Shown here one piece after another: positions 35,438 through 46,065 of a stretch of DNA of 64,000 bases; positions within the stretch are counted from its first letter, which is position 1, and every line of letters begins with the position of its first letter. Both the position numbers and the translations under genes were made by a program. Source of the stretch: Pterois miles (taxonomy: Eukaryota; Chordata; Actinopteri; Perciformes; Scorpaenidae); assembly GCA_947000775.1 (NCBI GenBank), contig CAMQGK010000638.1:24803001-24867000 (forward strand), written 5' to 3'. Under the pieces are notes generated by a model. The model was not told the origin of the DNA and did not search any database. It was given only the letters and a program-made list of their open reading frames with translations.

Positions 35438-37689
35438 CCCGTTGTTTCATATGATGTCCCAAACTGAAAATAAAGCCAATGTTGTAATAAACTAGAATTG
35501 TCCTAGCCATCAAGAAAATTCAGACAAGTGATCACACTACAATAAAGCAAGCAGGTTGGCCTACATTCAGCAGACTCCCCCACAGTGTGGCAAACAAATT
35601 GACTTGAGAGAAATCTGTTGCCTAAACATAGAGTGAATTATCCGAAGGGTGAGCTACCGACATGAATAGTCACATCTGAGTCCTTTTAGACCCGAATGAG
35701 TAAAAAGAAAAGGTGAGGGATTCAGTGAATGTCACTGAAAGCACTTTTATTGAGTTGTTTATATTTATTCCTCATAACTACCTGCTGCATTATATGGAGG
35801 AGCTCTGTGAGGCTGGATTCAGTGTGATAACTGCACTGGTATTTGTTTACCAGGCAACACAATGTCAGCCAACAGTCTACTTATGCATGCAGTGCCTCTC
35901 ACCTTCAGGGAAGAAGCGAGAGAAGACACCAGCACACACAATCCTCCATGAGCCAGAGGATCTCTGCTTTTTCTCTTTTTTTTTTGGATACATAATGCTG
36001 TTGTGTTTAACTTGATCTCCTCTCACTGTGTCACTGCTCCTCGTTTCCTTTGGCTCTGGATCGTACAGTAATCCCTTTCTTCATGCTTCCGACAGGCTAA
36101 TTCTAAGCCTATTAAGTTGTTGCAGCACTTGGCAGAGGTTCATTGCTCGGGACATCTTTTTGCCTTTCAGGTCATACATAATTTGTGCACTTTTAACAAA
36201 TTTTACCTGTAAAACCAAACAATCCCGGCTTTTTCTTTGCTCCCAAACTCTGTTTTGGAAAACAATTTTCTGCCAATATTTATATGCTAGATGGCCTTCA
36301 GTTTCCTGTCATGATGCGATTGAGATTTGCCTTATTTCTGAAATTCACCATTTTACTTTTTGACACTACAGTGGCCTCATTGATGTTGACCTCAAGCACA
36401 GAATTAGCAAAAGTTGTGCTCGAGACGCGCCACGTTTCACAAACTCGCCGTGGTGCTTTTGGTATGAATAGCAATACCACAAATCAGTATTAAAACTGCA
36501 GGACACCTATGCTGCTTTGGACAGTGTTGCTTTGCTAAAAGAATGTGGTGTTTGTGGTTTTTCTGTTCACAAGCAGCAAAGTTTGGACTCTAAGTAGGTC
36601 ACACACATTCTCTGAGCTCCGAGCAGAACAGAGGATGATGGGTAGAGTCGTTTCCGGCCAGATTTCTTCCTTCAACCTTTCTCGACGAGAGAGGGGAAGG
36701 AAGACAATTGGCTTCCTGTGAGGTTTGCCAAACAAATGGTAGGTCTGGGGTATTAAGAGATTTCACCCTTTTGATTTGTTGAATTAAATTCCTTTGCACA
36801 TGTGTAAATACTGTACAGGATCAACGGGGGATGAACGAGGTTGATGTATATTTGACTGGGTGTGCTCTGTTTTCAAGAGCCTGACTTGTTTGACATGTAA
36901 ATTGCTGTGATGGATTCAATTTTTAACTCTTAATTCAGCTTCAGTTCACTTCAGTCATGGAAATGATGTGATATATTTACAGGTTAAATACTGTTGGTGT
37001 GCTAGTGGTAACTGTATGTTTTTCATTTGCCTATTGTTTGTGAATTTGTGTAAGCAACAAAGTGGGTCAACTGAAATCGTCTTTTCCGTCTGGTACTGGG
37101 ATATTTGGACATCAATCAAACCTCATGACTTGAGCAGCCCTGATCCAGGACCACCATACAGCGTACCGCTGTGCTGCTTTGCCGTCTCCCACAACTCAGA
37201 CATTTCAGTTTAGAAGTAATGTGTAGTGTGGATATAGGAGCTACGTTCTAACTTTCTGTTAGTATAAAACAGTAAATTCATTGATTTCTTGTAACTGCAC
37301 TATACACTATACTATACTATGATTAGCACTGTACATACTGAGACGCAGCTGACCTTTACACACCGGGGGCGCGATGACAGGAAAATGCTTAATATCCGCC
37401 TGTGAATATATGCCTATATCTGTCTGGTCTGTGCTGCCGTTGTTAACGGTGAAAGTAGTAATGAAGTCTGCCATCTTGGTTTAGACCTTGGATGTATAAA
37501 GACAACTGGATACAGCGTCAGAGACAGGGCCCCATTCAGTCCTGTTAAAGTTGCTCAGTGGCGCATGAAGCAAAAAAGTTTTGCACATGAATATAAAATA
37601 AATAAGGAAGGAAAATAACATAATAGTGTATTTAACATGTAGGACCTAATGATTTAAATGCATATTGGGAAGTTGATTTAACTCAAAAA

Positions 37690-37850
37690 AGGAGTTACAG
37701 ATGTCTCTTTCCCAATGTAAGTCTATGAGAAAAAGTATTTTTGGGCCCAATGGCATCACATGACAGACACTGAAGTTGTAGTACCTCCGTTTGACCACTT
37801 TGTCTTCCTTTTAGCTCTTCCTGGGCTAGGGAGCCTCCATGTTGCTTCAT
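37690..37850 (+). repeat. Interspersed repeat, copy 2 (first copy at 2376-2545)
   Basis: Shares TGTAAGTCTATG, TTTTTGGGCCCAAT and AGCTCTTCCTGGG in order with the copy in lin28a intron 2. Confidence 0.5.
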
Positions 37851-38495
37851 AAACTCAACCCGTCCCACCCCAGGTCACTAAGAAGACTGTGCGCTGTTCA
37901 TTGAGATCAGATTGTCGATATTCTTCTTTTAATATAAGCTGCTCAGCGACTGAAGCTCCAGGAGATACCGATGCAGTACTGTGATACAGGTTCTGGATCA
38001 GGGCTACACTCAACATGAAACATGTCCTGTGTCAGGTGCAGACCACCTAGAATCACATCAGATAACAGGTCTGAACACACAGCCAGGCAAAACTTCTTCT
38101 CTCACACTTTTGTATTTTGCTCTTATGTCATTGTAACATATTTTGAAGAGATTAAATGAAGTTTATCAAAAGTGGCGTGAACGCTTTTCAATCACTGTTG
38201 AATTGATTTTTGAATAAAAATGGATTTAAATAATAATTGAATTGCTTTAAAGAAACGGGAGTGTGCAAATGACTCCATTCCCTCCTCAGCTCATTTTCTT
38301 TGGTCCTGCTCTGCACCACAGGTAATTGCTGTAATTCAATTCACCTGATGGCCTGCACATTAAAGAAGCTGCCAGTGATAAGCGGTATCCTCCTCATGCT
38401 TCCAGTCTGACTGATGTTTGTGAACTGGCTTACGAAATCTACTGAAGAAAACCTGTAGGTGCCCAGCAGACAGTCACACCTCAAGATATTTTGTC

Positions 38496-38508
38496 ATGTG
38501 GAACCAAG
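38496..38508 (+). CDS. RPA2-like exon 1 (start)
   Basis: ATG TGG AAC CAA G|GTAAGT, phase 1. Met-Trp-Asn is the invariant vertebrate RPA2 start, which supports this very short exon. Confidence 0.8.
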
Positions 38509-41500
38509 GTAAGTTGTGTTTTAGTCACCCCAGCATAAACAACATAGTTCTCAATTTTTGATCCCTCTGCTGCTACACAGCGTGCAGTGAGTCCCCTGAT
38601 GGGATGACCAGCCAGAAAGCAGGGAAAATAAAGGTGCGTTTATATTTAGTCGACAGCTGAAATACTACGCATGTAAAATCTGAAGAAAATGTATTCATGC
38701 AAACTGTAATTCCCCTGATCTCGCCACAGAGGACAGCTCTTCAGATTCTGCCCTGCACAGTGTCTCAGCTGTTGGCTGCTTCTCAAGTCAGCAGTGATCA
38801 CTTTGCGATCTGTGACTGGGAACTCAACCAGGTACGAGCAGCAGCACAGAACCTATAAGAATTTCAAGGATCTCACTCTATGTTAACGCATGCCAGTGTC
38901 TAATAGGCCCTTTTCACAGTAGCTATAGCAGGGTGACCACAGGTGTCATTCATAATAATGGAAACCTCAATAGGCTTGTTGAACATGAGCTGGACCTGCG
39001 CAGCATCAATCGCTGCGCAATGCATGCTGGTTAGGTTCCAATTTAGCAAGCTAGCAAATGTGTAGCATATTGAAGGAAATGCCAGAGGAGAATGATGAGG
39101 TCATGAGAATATCAACATTTTCCTCAGACATAAAATTACCCAGAAAAACAATATACTACCAAAATTACAATATATTCACTTATGCACCGATAAATGAACT
39201 TCCACAACAACATAGACATCACAAGTTGTGAACTCAGAGCTTTCAGAAACTTTTCACTTTCCACTTCTCCACTTTTCCACGCTGAGTTTGTGAATACGAC
39301 ATGAGGGGGCGTTCATAGGGAACCAACTTGTAAACATGGTAAACACCACCGCATTTGAAGGCACCAGTAGTTGTGATTTGAAAAACAAATGACTGTGTGC
39401 CACCTCTGACATGGGTGAACACGTCACTAAGCATGTTAAAATAAAAAGATTAAGATTTGGGAACATCTGTAGCAAATCATGCACCAACCATGCTCCATCA
39501 AAACTCCACTCAAGAGCACTGCATTTTAATGCTGCCTTGTTCACTTGCACATAAAATATCTTAAATTGCCAAATTCTTGAATGGGATTTGGTCTGAGAGT
39601 AACTTGTGCTGAATTTTGTTTGCTTTTACTTCCTCTCAATGCAGGTGTCGGTAGTGGGCATCATCAGAGGATTGGCTCCCTTTGTGTCAAACATCCAGTA
39701 CTCTGTGGATGACATGACCGGTCCCCCTTTAACTGTGAAGCAGTGGGCTAACACAGAGGCCCGTAGCATCAGCAGGATCTGTTTTTAACTACATATACAA
39801 AGCAAATTCAAACTGCACTATTTTGCTTAATAATAAGTTTCAACTTCTGCTCCTCACAGGACTGCGCTCCGATGACGTTTGCCTCTCCTGGATCGTATGT
39901 GAAGGTGACAGGAAGTCTACGAAGCTTCAACGTAAGTAATGAAAGCAATACAGACGAAAGGTTTAGAGATGAGGCTTTAAAAGTAAGTGATCAGTGATTT
40001 TATTCCCTTTTATGCTGCATTAGGGTCAAAGGTCACTGCTGGCAATGAATATCCGTTGCATCGAGGACCTGAATGAGATCACATCCCACATGTTGGAAGT
40101 GGTGCGAGCCCATATGCAGCTTTTTGGAAAGGTACACAACCTTGTGGAAGGTTTTCACCAGTAACTAAAATTATAATCGTATAAAAATCTTTTGCTTGAC
40201 CATGTTTATAACACAAAGCTGGCTACAGACATATTTATTAGCAGAATTCAGAATGTGAGATTTTCATGTACTACGTACTTGAATTAAAGAGTTCAGCTAC
40301 AGGTATTCTGTAATTGATTTTGGTCTCTTCCCTATAATGCCTGTAATACTGCAAATACTCTGTCTTGGATTTGTCTGCGTCTGTTCTGTTGCAGGCATTT
40401 GATGTGAATATGAACACCACAGCTGCCTCGCTGTCTGGGAGACTTCTCGGGCATATCAGTGGTGAACACCCTAAAGACCTCTCAACAAAGGATTTATCCA
40501 CCATCCAGGGAGAGGTAAGTGGGTTTAAAGGGTCAGTTCACCCTAACACATGCTGTTGAGCGCGAGTCCTCATTTCCCCACATCTATAACGGAGGTTGAC
40601 AGTGCAAAGTTAAAGCCATAATGGTGACATTTGTGGTTGCAATAAACCAGAATGTTCCTTTAATGAGAAGCCTGCATGCTGTTGTATCAAGAGCTGATTT
40701 TGCTTAAAGGTACAGTGTGTAGGATTTGTCAGCATCTAGTGGTTGCAGATTGCAACCAACTAAAACTCCTCCTGTGAGCCAAGCATGTAGGAAAACGTGA
40801 TAATCCCTCTCCAACGCCGGTGTGTGGTTTGTCCGTTCTGGGCTACTGTAGAAACATGGCGACCGGTTTTCTGAAGAGTAACTGCTCAGTATGTCAGTAT
40901 CATTATACTTTATTCCATTTCTGCCAATAGACTGCCCCATATGCTTCTTTTAAATCACGGCTCTCCAACATTTTTTTTTGAATGAATGAATGAATGAATG
41001 AATGAATGAATGAAAGAAAGTATCGGGGAGCTAGTCATAGCACCAAGTTGTACACCACCAGTAGCAGACATCATTTAATCCTTTTAATAACGTTTCAGCC
41101 ACTGCAGTCATTGTCTCTATCACAATCCTGTCATAGACAAAGTTTTTTTTAAAATTTTGTGATCAATTTTTTTTATTTAATATTATTTAAACTGAAAAGA
41201 TGTAGACATACAATCAGCAAATACCAGTGAACACAGGTAAACAAACGATAATCAAACCAAACATTATGTTTAAAGGAGTGGTCAGTAATATTAACAAAAA
41301 TATGACAGACAGGAAGAAATACAAATGTTAAGACATCCACCCATCCACGCAAAAAATGTACTGTATATACAGTATGTACACTGAACCTTCAGCGAGCCTC
41401 TGAGAAACAGGTAGTGAGCTAATGGTAGGGAGCAAGCTACTTGTTGGAGCTTGCTTTAAAAAAATGGGGAATTTTAACGACGTAACATAATTTAACTTAA

Positions 41501-42678
41501 CATGACACTTAAACATCACACAACTTTTTTGTAAAAATTGTTTTGTATGAGGTACACTCTTACTCACTCATTGTAAACCGCTTATCCGGGGTCGGGTCGC
41601 AGGGGCAACAGGTCCAGCAGGAGACCCTAAAGTTCCCTTTCCTGGGACACATTAACCAGCTCTGACTGGGGGATCCCGAGGCGTTCCCAGGCCAGTGTGG
41701 AGATATAATCTCTCCATCTAGTCCTGGGTCTTCCCCCGGGCCTCCTCCCAGCTGGTCGTGCCTGGAACACCTCCCCAGGGAGGCACACAGGGGGGCATCC
41801 TTACCAGATGCCCAAACCACCTCAACTGGCTCCTTTCAATGTAAAGGAGCAGCAGCTCTACTCCGAGTCCCTCACGGGCGGCTGAGCTTCTCATCCTGTC
41901 TGTAAGGGAGACGCCAGACACCCTCCTGAGAAAACACATTTCATATGTATGCAGTGATAAGAAAAATGTCATAACATGAAAAATATAGTTAATTTGTTGT
42001 CTTGTGGTTGCTGCGACCATAACAAAGCAATCATTGCTCAGTTAAAGTATAAATAGTGCAGTGAATGGATTGTCCTTTTGTGGTACTGTAAATTATCACA
42101 TTACATTTTAAGCTGCATTATCACAATATTTACAAATGAATGCAATACTACAAATAACCACAAAGTGTTTTTAAAATTACATTTGGAAGACTCAGCAGTA
42201 GTGTCTCCAGGAACTGATGAAGACCGTTGAAGTAACTGTGTCTGGAAAGGCACATCGCTGTCAATGAAGAACGTTACACCCATCATGCGTTTAGTGAAAT
42301 GACAGCAGCACAGGGTTGTAAAGTGACCTCTTGATTCCTGTGGAAGGTGCTGCAGGTCCTGAAGCGTTTCTCTGACTGCGACATCGGCATCAGTTTCCAT
42401 GAACTGCAGACGCAGCTGGACTACCTCAGTACCAAAGACATCAGGTACATCTTGACCCCATCATACCTCTAACTTTGGATGTAGGTACTATATATAGACA
42501 TATTTAGCACATGTAAGGTGATGATAGATGACTTTATTATTTGATATTTGATTATTGGATGATTGTCAAATCCACAACATGTCTCTTTCTGCACAGAACA
42601 TGCTTGACCTTTCTGATAAATGAAGGTCATGCCTTCTGTACCATTGATGAGCATCATTTCAAGTCGACAGAACACTAG
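38496..42678 (+). CDS. RPA2-like gene, replication protein A 32 kDa subunit (whole span)
   Basis: Nine exons (38496-38508, 38581-38633, 38730-38831, 39645-39758, 39860-39931, 40024-40131, 40395-40514, 42347-42444, 42597-42678) encode 253 residues. RPA2 is the middle subunit of the RPA heterotrimer that coats single-stranded DNA in replication and repair. The start MWN, the OB-fold core (LPCTVSQLLAASQ, VSVVGIIRG, YSVDDMTGPPLTVKQW, GSYVKVTGSLRSFN, IEDLNEITSHMLEVVRAHM) and the C-terminal winged helix ending INEGHAF-TIDEHHFKST match the family order throughout. Human RPA2 is 270. The N-terminus before the OB fold is only 22 residues and lacks the Gly/Ser/Tyr-rich phosphorylation region, keeping one SP (9-10) and one SQ (15-16). 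Sequence is divergent for RPA2, so it is probably a paralog rather than the main fish rpa2. One intron appears to be GC-AG. Confidence 0.88.
38581..38633 (+). CDS. RPA2-like exon 2
   Basis: Acceptor CTGCTACACAG|CG, donor AAG|GTGCGT at 38634, phase 0. It reads ACSESPDGMTSQKAGKIK. The glycine-rich stretch found here in human and zebrafish RPA2 is absent. Confidence 0.8.
38730..38831 (+). CDS. RPA2-like exon 3 (start of OB fold)
   Basis: Acceptor TCTCGCCACAG|AGG, donor CAG|GTACGA at 38832, phase 0 both ends. It encodes RTALQILPCTVSQLLAASQ and then VSSDHFAICDWELNQ, aligning with the family pattern IVPCTISQLLSA-ISQ. Confidence 0.88.
39037..39368 (-). mobile_element. Partial MITE in RPA2-like intron 3
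   Basis: An inverted copy of the element at 9943-10447, ending GGTAAACACCACCGCATTTG and AAGGCACCA. The part beyond 39037 is lost. Confidence 0.65.
39645..39758 (+). CDS. RPA2-like exon 4 (OB fold), GC donor
   Basis: Acceptor CTCAATGCAG|GTG. It encodes VSVVGIIRGLAPFVSNIQYS and VDDMTGPPLTVKQWANTE. Homology and the phase of the next exon place the end after GAG at 39758, where the intron would start GCCCGT rather than GT. Reading through instead adds ten codons and then hits TAA at 39786-39788. Confidence 0.75.
39860..39931 (+). CDS. RPA2-like exon 5
   Basis: Acceptor CTCCTCACAG|GAC, donor AAC|GTAAGT at 39932, phase 0. It encodes DCAPMTFASPGSYVKVTGSL and RSFN, matching the family strand GSYVKVAGHLRSFQ. 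Confidence 0.87.
40024..40131 (+). CDS. RPA2-like exon 6
   Basis: Acceptor TATGCTGCATTAG|GGT, donor AAG|GTACAC at 40132, phase 0. It encodes GQRSLLAMNIRCIEDLNEIT and SHMLEVVRAHMQLFGK, the last OB strand and the helix that joins the RPA trimer core. Confidence 0.9.
40395..40514 (+). CDS. RPA2-like exon 7 (linker)
   Basis: Acceptor CTGTTGCAG|GCA, donor GAG|GTAAGT at 40515, phase 0. Forty residues of low similarity (AFDVNMNTTAASLSGRLLGH and on to DLSTIQGE) that correspond to the flexible linker before the winged helix. Confidence 0.82.
40704..40940 (+). repeat. Interspersed repeat with AGTGTGTAGGATTTG head
   Basis: It begins AAAGGTACAGTGTGTAGGAT, then CAGCATCTAGTGGTTGCAGA and TTGCAACCAACTAAAACTCC, and contains AGAAACATGGCGACCGG. 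I recall this as a frequent fish repeat. Other traces are at 18022 and, inverted, 50825-50870. It sits in intron 7 of the RPA2-like gene. Confidence 0.6.
40979..41018. repeat. (GAAT)n microsatellite
   Basis: About nine GAAT units running into GAAAG. Confidence 0.95.
41568..41945 (-). mobile_element. LINE 3' fragment (reverse transcriptase C-terminus)
   Basis: The minus-strand frame reads RVSGVSLTDRMRSSAAREGL then ERSQLRWFGHLVRMPP and WRDYISTLAW-type sequence with frame shifts. This is the hallmark end of a non-LTR retrotransposon reverse transcriptase in fish. It is the same family and orientation as 29088-29545 and sits in intron 7 of the RPA2-like gene. Confidence 0.8.
42124..42245 (+). 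repeat. Inverted repeat arm A (intron 7 of RPA2-like gene)
   Basis: TATTTACAAATGAATGCAAT and ACTACAAATAACCACAAAGT through GAACTGATGAAGACC are the reverse complement, with a few changes, of 43197-43307. The two arms flank exons 8 and 9. Confidence 0.85.
42347..42444 (+). CDS. RPA2-like exon 8 (winged helix)
   Basis: Two in-frame acceptors are possible: GGAAG|GTG at 42347 or TGCAG|GTC at 42356. Homology (VLQVLKRF against VLNLIKACP in human) favours 42347. Donor ATCAG|GTACAT at 42445, phase 2. It encodes through ISFHELQTQLDYLSTKDI of the protein-interaction winged helix. Confidence 0.82.
42597..42678 (+). CDS. RPA2-like exon 9 (C-terminus)
   Basis: Acceptor TCTTTCTGCACAG|A, stop TAG at 42676-42678. 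It reads TCLTFLINEGHAFCTIDEHH and FKSTEH, clearly the RPA2 end (human [20 protein letters not shown]). Confidence 0.9.
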
Positions 42679-43196
42679 TGTGCTACCTGGAGGCTACAGA
42701 GGAACATCATAGTCCTGAATTACAGCCGATTAGGACGTGCACGCTACCCACATTTTTAGGGCGATATAAATCTTAATTATTTTGGTTAAATTGAGTCAGT
42801 TATGACGTTCTGTAGCTGGTGGCTTTATCTGTCGGCGTCTAAAGATGTTGAACGCTGTGTAATTACACAAGACAGATAAGGAAACTGGTACAGTAGAGTT
42901 TATGGTGCATCATTTGTTGCCTGTATAGAATCACTGCACTGCTCAGGCTTCTTATTTTGACTGTATATATTTATTTGTGTGCTGAATTTGTGAGTACGGT
43001 GCACATGTCATGATTGCTGTATATAAAGAATGATGTTTCAAATGTGTCTCGTACCCTCTTTATTTAACACGCTTTCCTTACGAACCACAGTGCCCAAATG
43101 TCTGTCTCAGAGCAGGCATCAGTTTCCCAGAATTCAGTGTGGAAAACAAGTGGGCGAAGGTGGCGGCACAACCTGCATTTGAATGTCTCTCCTGGT

Positions 43197-43307
43197 AGAA
43201 GGTCTTCATCGGTTCCTAGACAGAGATGCTACTGTTGAGGCTTCCAAATGTAATTTTAAAAACACGTTCTGGTTATTTGTAGTATTGCATTCATTTGTAA
43301 ATACAAC
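43197..43307 (-). repeat. Inverted repeat arm B (probable 3' UTR of RPA2-like gene)
   Basis: AAGGTCTTCATCGGTTCCTA, then CTTCCAAATGTAATTTTAAA and TATTTGTAGTATTGCATTCA pair with arm A at 42124-42245. Confidence 0.85.
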
Positions 43308-43353
43308 GTGCCAAAGGAGCTGAAATGCAGAAGTCCCTGGATGCAACACGTGC

Positions 43354-43359
43354 AATAAA
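43354..43359 (+). terminator. Candidate polyadenylation signal of the RPA2-like gene
   Basis: An AATAAA (TGCAATAAAATC context) 676 bases after the stop. If it is used, inverted repeat arm B lies inside the 3' UTR. Confidence 0.4.
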
Positions 43360-43502
43360 ATCAATCACAGAACATGAAGATGATTGATTCATTTCACAGA
43401 GGAGTCTGCAGTTGGCCTTCGGTCACAATCTATTTTTTACAAAAAAATAAACATTTGAGGAACGTAGACTGTATTAAATTAATCTTCAAGTTGGTAGAAA
43501 TG

Positions 43503-43559
43503 TATATATATGTATGTGTATGTACATATATACGTATATATACGTATATATGTATAGTA

Positions 43560-43648
<89 letters not shown>
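43503..43648. repeat. (TATG/TACG)n followed by (CA)n microsatellite
   Basis: Alternating TATATGTATG/TACGTATA units (43503-43558) run into about 44 CA units (43560-43648), a long alternating purine-pyrimidine tract that can take the Z form. Confidence 0.97.
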
Positions 43649-43650
<2 letters not shown>

Positions 43651-44611
43651 AATGAACCGGTGGTCTTTTCTTTTTCCATTTATCTGCATGTCCTGCAGTG
43701 AAACAGTTGGTTGGAAATTGGCAGCGTTTCCGTTGAATGAATTACATCTCAGCTACATTTTATTTGGAAATGAATAGTGTTTGTCCACTGATCTCTAAAC
43801 ACACATCTTATTGATTCTCCCCATATTGCTCTGCTAGCTACTACGATCCACATACAGTGAAGTGCGATTTTATGTGACCAGGGTGGCCAGCTAGTCGTCC
43901 AAAGGCTCATGTAATTGGATGATTTTTTCCAACAGTGTTTACAAGAAGAGAAAAGATGGGAGGAGAGATTTTGACGTAAAAATGATCTCATATTGTTAAA
44001 CTTAAAGATTGTTGCAGGGGGACCTGTAGCAGGGAGGATTTATATGAAGACTAATGTGTCTATAAATGTCTTAGCTGGCACTGTAGACATGCTAAGCCTT
44101 TCTTAATAATGATCCCAGTGAACCACATTGGCAGCTGTGTTTCATTCTCCATTAATTTTCCAGCACAGATGACAGAGGAGTTACAGTCATGGGTAGTGAC
44201 TGATCATACAGGTTTTGCAGCATTGTAGGGCTGCACCCCACGCAGTCTCTGTGCTGCACCTACTTTTAAAGATTTATGATGATATATTAGCGAATCCTAA
44301 TTAATTTGAATTTAAAGCTGCTGTATGGTCTGAAGACACCCAACTCCACACCCAGCGCTCCCACCTGCAGCAGTGTGGTTGTGGGTGCGGCTTGTTGTGT
44401 TTGTGAATTGATATTATGAAAATTAAACTATTGCATAACATCACAGCCTCTGGCTGCCTGTGCTGAACAAGCCCAGGCATCAGGCAGCCTTGTTTAAGAG
44501 TCCGCCATGATTCTATAGTTGACACTGACCTCTGACCAGCAGGCAACACCGAGGTCTGACTAGTGAAGCCAATGCTGAAGTGCCTTGAACTTGCATTCTT
44601 TCTAATAGGGG

Positions 44612-44935
44612 GTGGCAGTAGTCTGTAGGGAGTTGGCTTGGGAACCGGAGGGTCACGGGTTCAAGTCCCGCCATGGCCTGAGTGTGAACTGGTAGCTGGA
44701 GAGGTGTCAGTTTACCTCTTGGGCACTGCCGAGGCCCCTGCCCCTGAGCAAGGCACCAAACCCCCAACTGCTCGGGGCGCTTGTCAGGAGCATCTGACAT
44801 CTGACATCTCTCCATTGTTGCATGTTTGTGCATGTGTGTGTTCGGGTCTGCATGTACCGTGTATAAGTTAACAACAGAGTGGAAAAATTGAATTTCCCCT
44901 CGTGGGACTAATAAAGGAATATCTTCTTCTTCTAG
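44612..44935 (+). mobile_element. tRNA-derived SINE with (TTC)n tail
   Basis: It has a tRNA-like head with an intact B box (GGGTTCAAGTCCC at about 44658-44670), a body with CACTGCCGAGGCCCCTGCCC and AAGGCACCAAACCCCCAACT, and a tail AATTTCCCCTCGTGGGACTA with AATAAAGGAATATCTTCTTC. It is a different SINE from the 27147 type. Its tail is shared with 10605-10675 and 24834-24893. Confidence 0.75.
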
Positions 44936-45455
44936 AATAGCCAGCAGGGGGTGACTCCTCTGGCTGCATGAAGAAAAAATGATCCTACTTCTCATTTGAT
45001 TTATTACCTCAGTAAACATTGTAAACATGGGTTTATGGGCTCAGTCGCTAGTTTTAAGTCTTCCTTAATACAGCATAATATTCATTTATTAAATTATGGT
45101 CCATTTAGAGTCACATAGACCATAAAACAGGGGATGCTTTAGGGCGTGGCTACCTTGTGATTGACAGGTCACTACTACAGCATTGTCTGGTTTGGGAGTT
45201 GTCCTTTCACAGTGTGTTTTCATAGTTAATTATAACCTTTTTAGTCACTTAAAAATGTCTCATTCAATGTTTGTTTGTACTCTGCTCCACCTTCTCGTAT
45301 CACTTATGGTTGTAAAATACCAAGATGACGATACCAAAAACCAAGATGTTGATGGCCAAAATGCCAAACTTGAGGCTTCAAAATGGTAGTCCACAACCCA
45401 ATAGCTGATGTCATGGTGACTACATCCACTTTTTATATACAGTCTATGACTGGCC
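44932..45455 (+). repeat. Interspersed repeat, inverted partner of 53640-54085
   Basis: Shared blocks (reverse complemented) include AGCAGGGGGTGACTCCTCTG, ATTTATTACCTCAGTAAAC, CATGGGTTTATGGGCTCA, ACATAGACCATAAAACAGGG and TGTGATTGACAGGTCACTAC. It ends near TATACAGTCTATGACTG. Nature unknown; about 0.5 kb, no clear coding. Confidence 0.65.
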
Positions 45456-45534
45456 ATGGATGGATTGCTGAATGAGCTTACCAGGCATAGGCCCAATGGG
45501 TCAGGGTTCCTGAGTCACTGAGTGTTGCTGAAAA

Positions 45535-46065
45535 AAAACAACAACTAAAAATAGATGCAAAACAATCAAAAAGGGACTTAAAATGACTACAGACCACCCA
45601 AAATGACAACACAACTGTATAAAATGACTAAAGTAGATGTGCAAAGGTTTCAACCAGACATAAAATGACTGCAAATAAATGCAAAACTACCACAAAAAGA
45701 TGCAAGATGACTGCGAACAGATGCAAACTAACTATTAAGGAGGTGCAAAACAATTAATTATAGATGCAAAACAACTATTAAGGAGGTGCAAAACAATTAA
45801 TTATAGATGCAAAACAATCAAAAAGAGACACAAAATGACTACAGACAATCAAAATGACTGTGTAAAATGACTAAAAATAGATGCAAAATGACTATAGACA
45901 CAAAACAACTACTTAGAAATGTAAAACAACTAAAAATAGATGCAAAACTGCAACGAAAAGATGCAAACTGACTGCATAAAGACACAAAACAACCACAAAG
46001 AGGTGCAAAACTACTAAAAACAGGTGCAAAATGAAAGCAAAGGGATGCAAAATGACTGAAAGTAG
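45535..46065 (+). repeat. Imperfect tandem repeat ATGCAAAATGACTACAAA
   Basis: About 25 loosely repeated units of roughly 18-24 bases (ATGCAAAACAACTAAAAATA and similar), with one nearly perfect duplication of AACTATTAAGGAGGTGCAAA (at about 45729 and 45773). Purine-rich on the + strand. Confidence 0.85.

Larger units (their letters stand above)
32812..38495. other. 3' UTR of pdik1l and spacer to the RPA2-like gene
   Basis: No further exon is recognised. The pdik1l 3' UTR must begin here; an AATAAATAAA cluster at about 33975 is one possible polyadenylation signal. An MITE (35050-35437) and a dispersed repeat (37690-37850) are present. The final 250 bases would hold the promoter of the RPA2-like gene, but no clear motif was found. 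Confidence 0.45.

Noticed and set aside
43430..43655. Frames rich in Thr-His or Cys-Val repeats over (CA)n tracts
   Set aside because: Products of microsatellite translation; the same applies at 20.2, 60.2 and 62.9 kb.
44658..44670. Possible tRNA gene (B box GGGTTCAAGTCCC)
   Set aside because: The sequence before and after does not fold as a cloverleaf that I can draw, and it carries a SINE body and tail. It is the promoter of a SINE.
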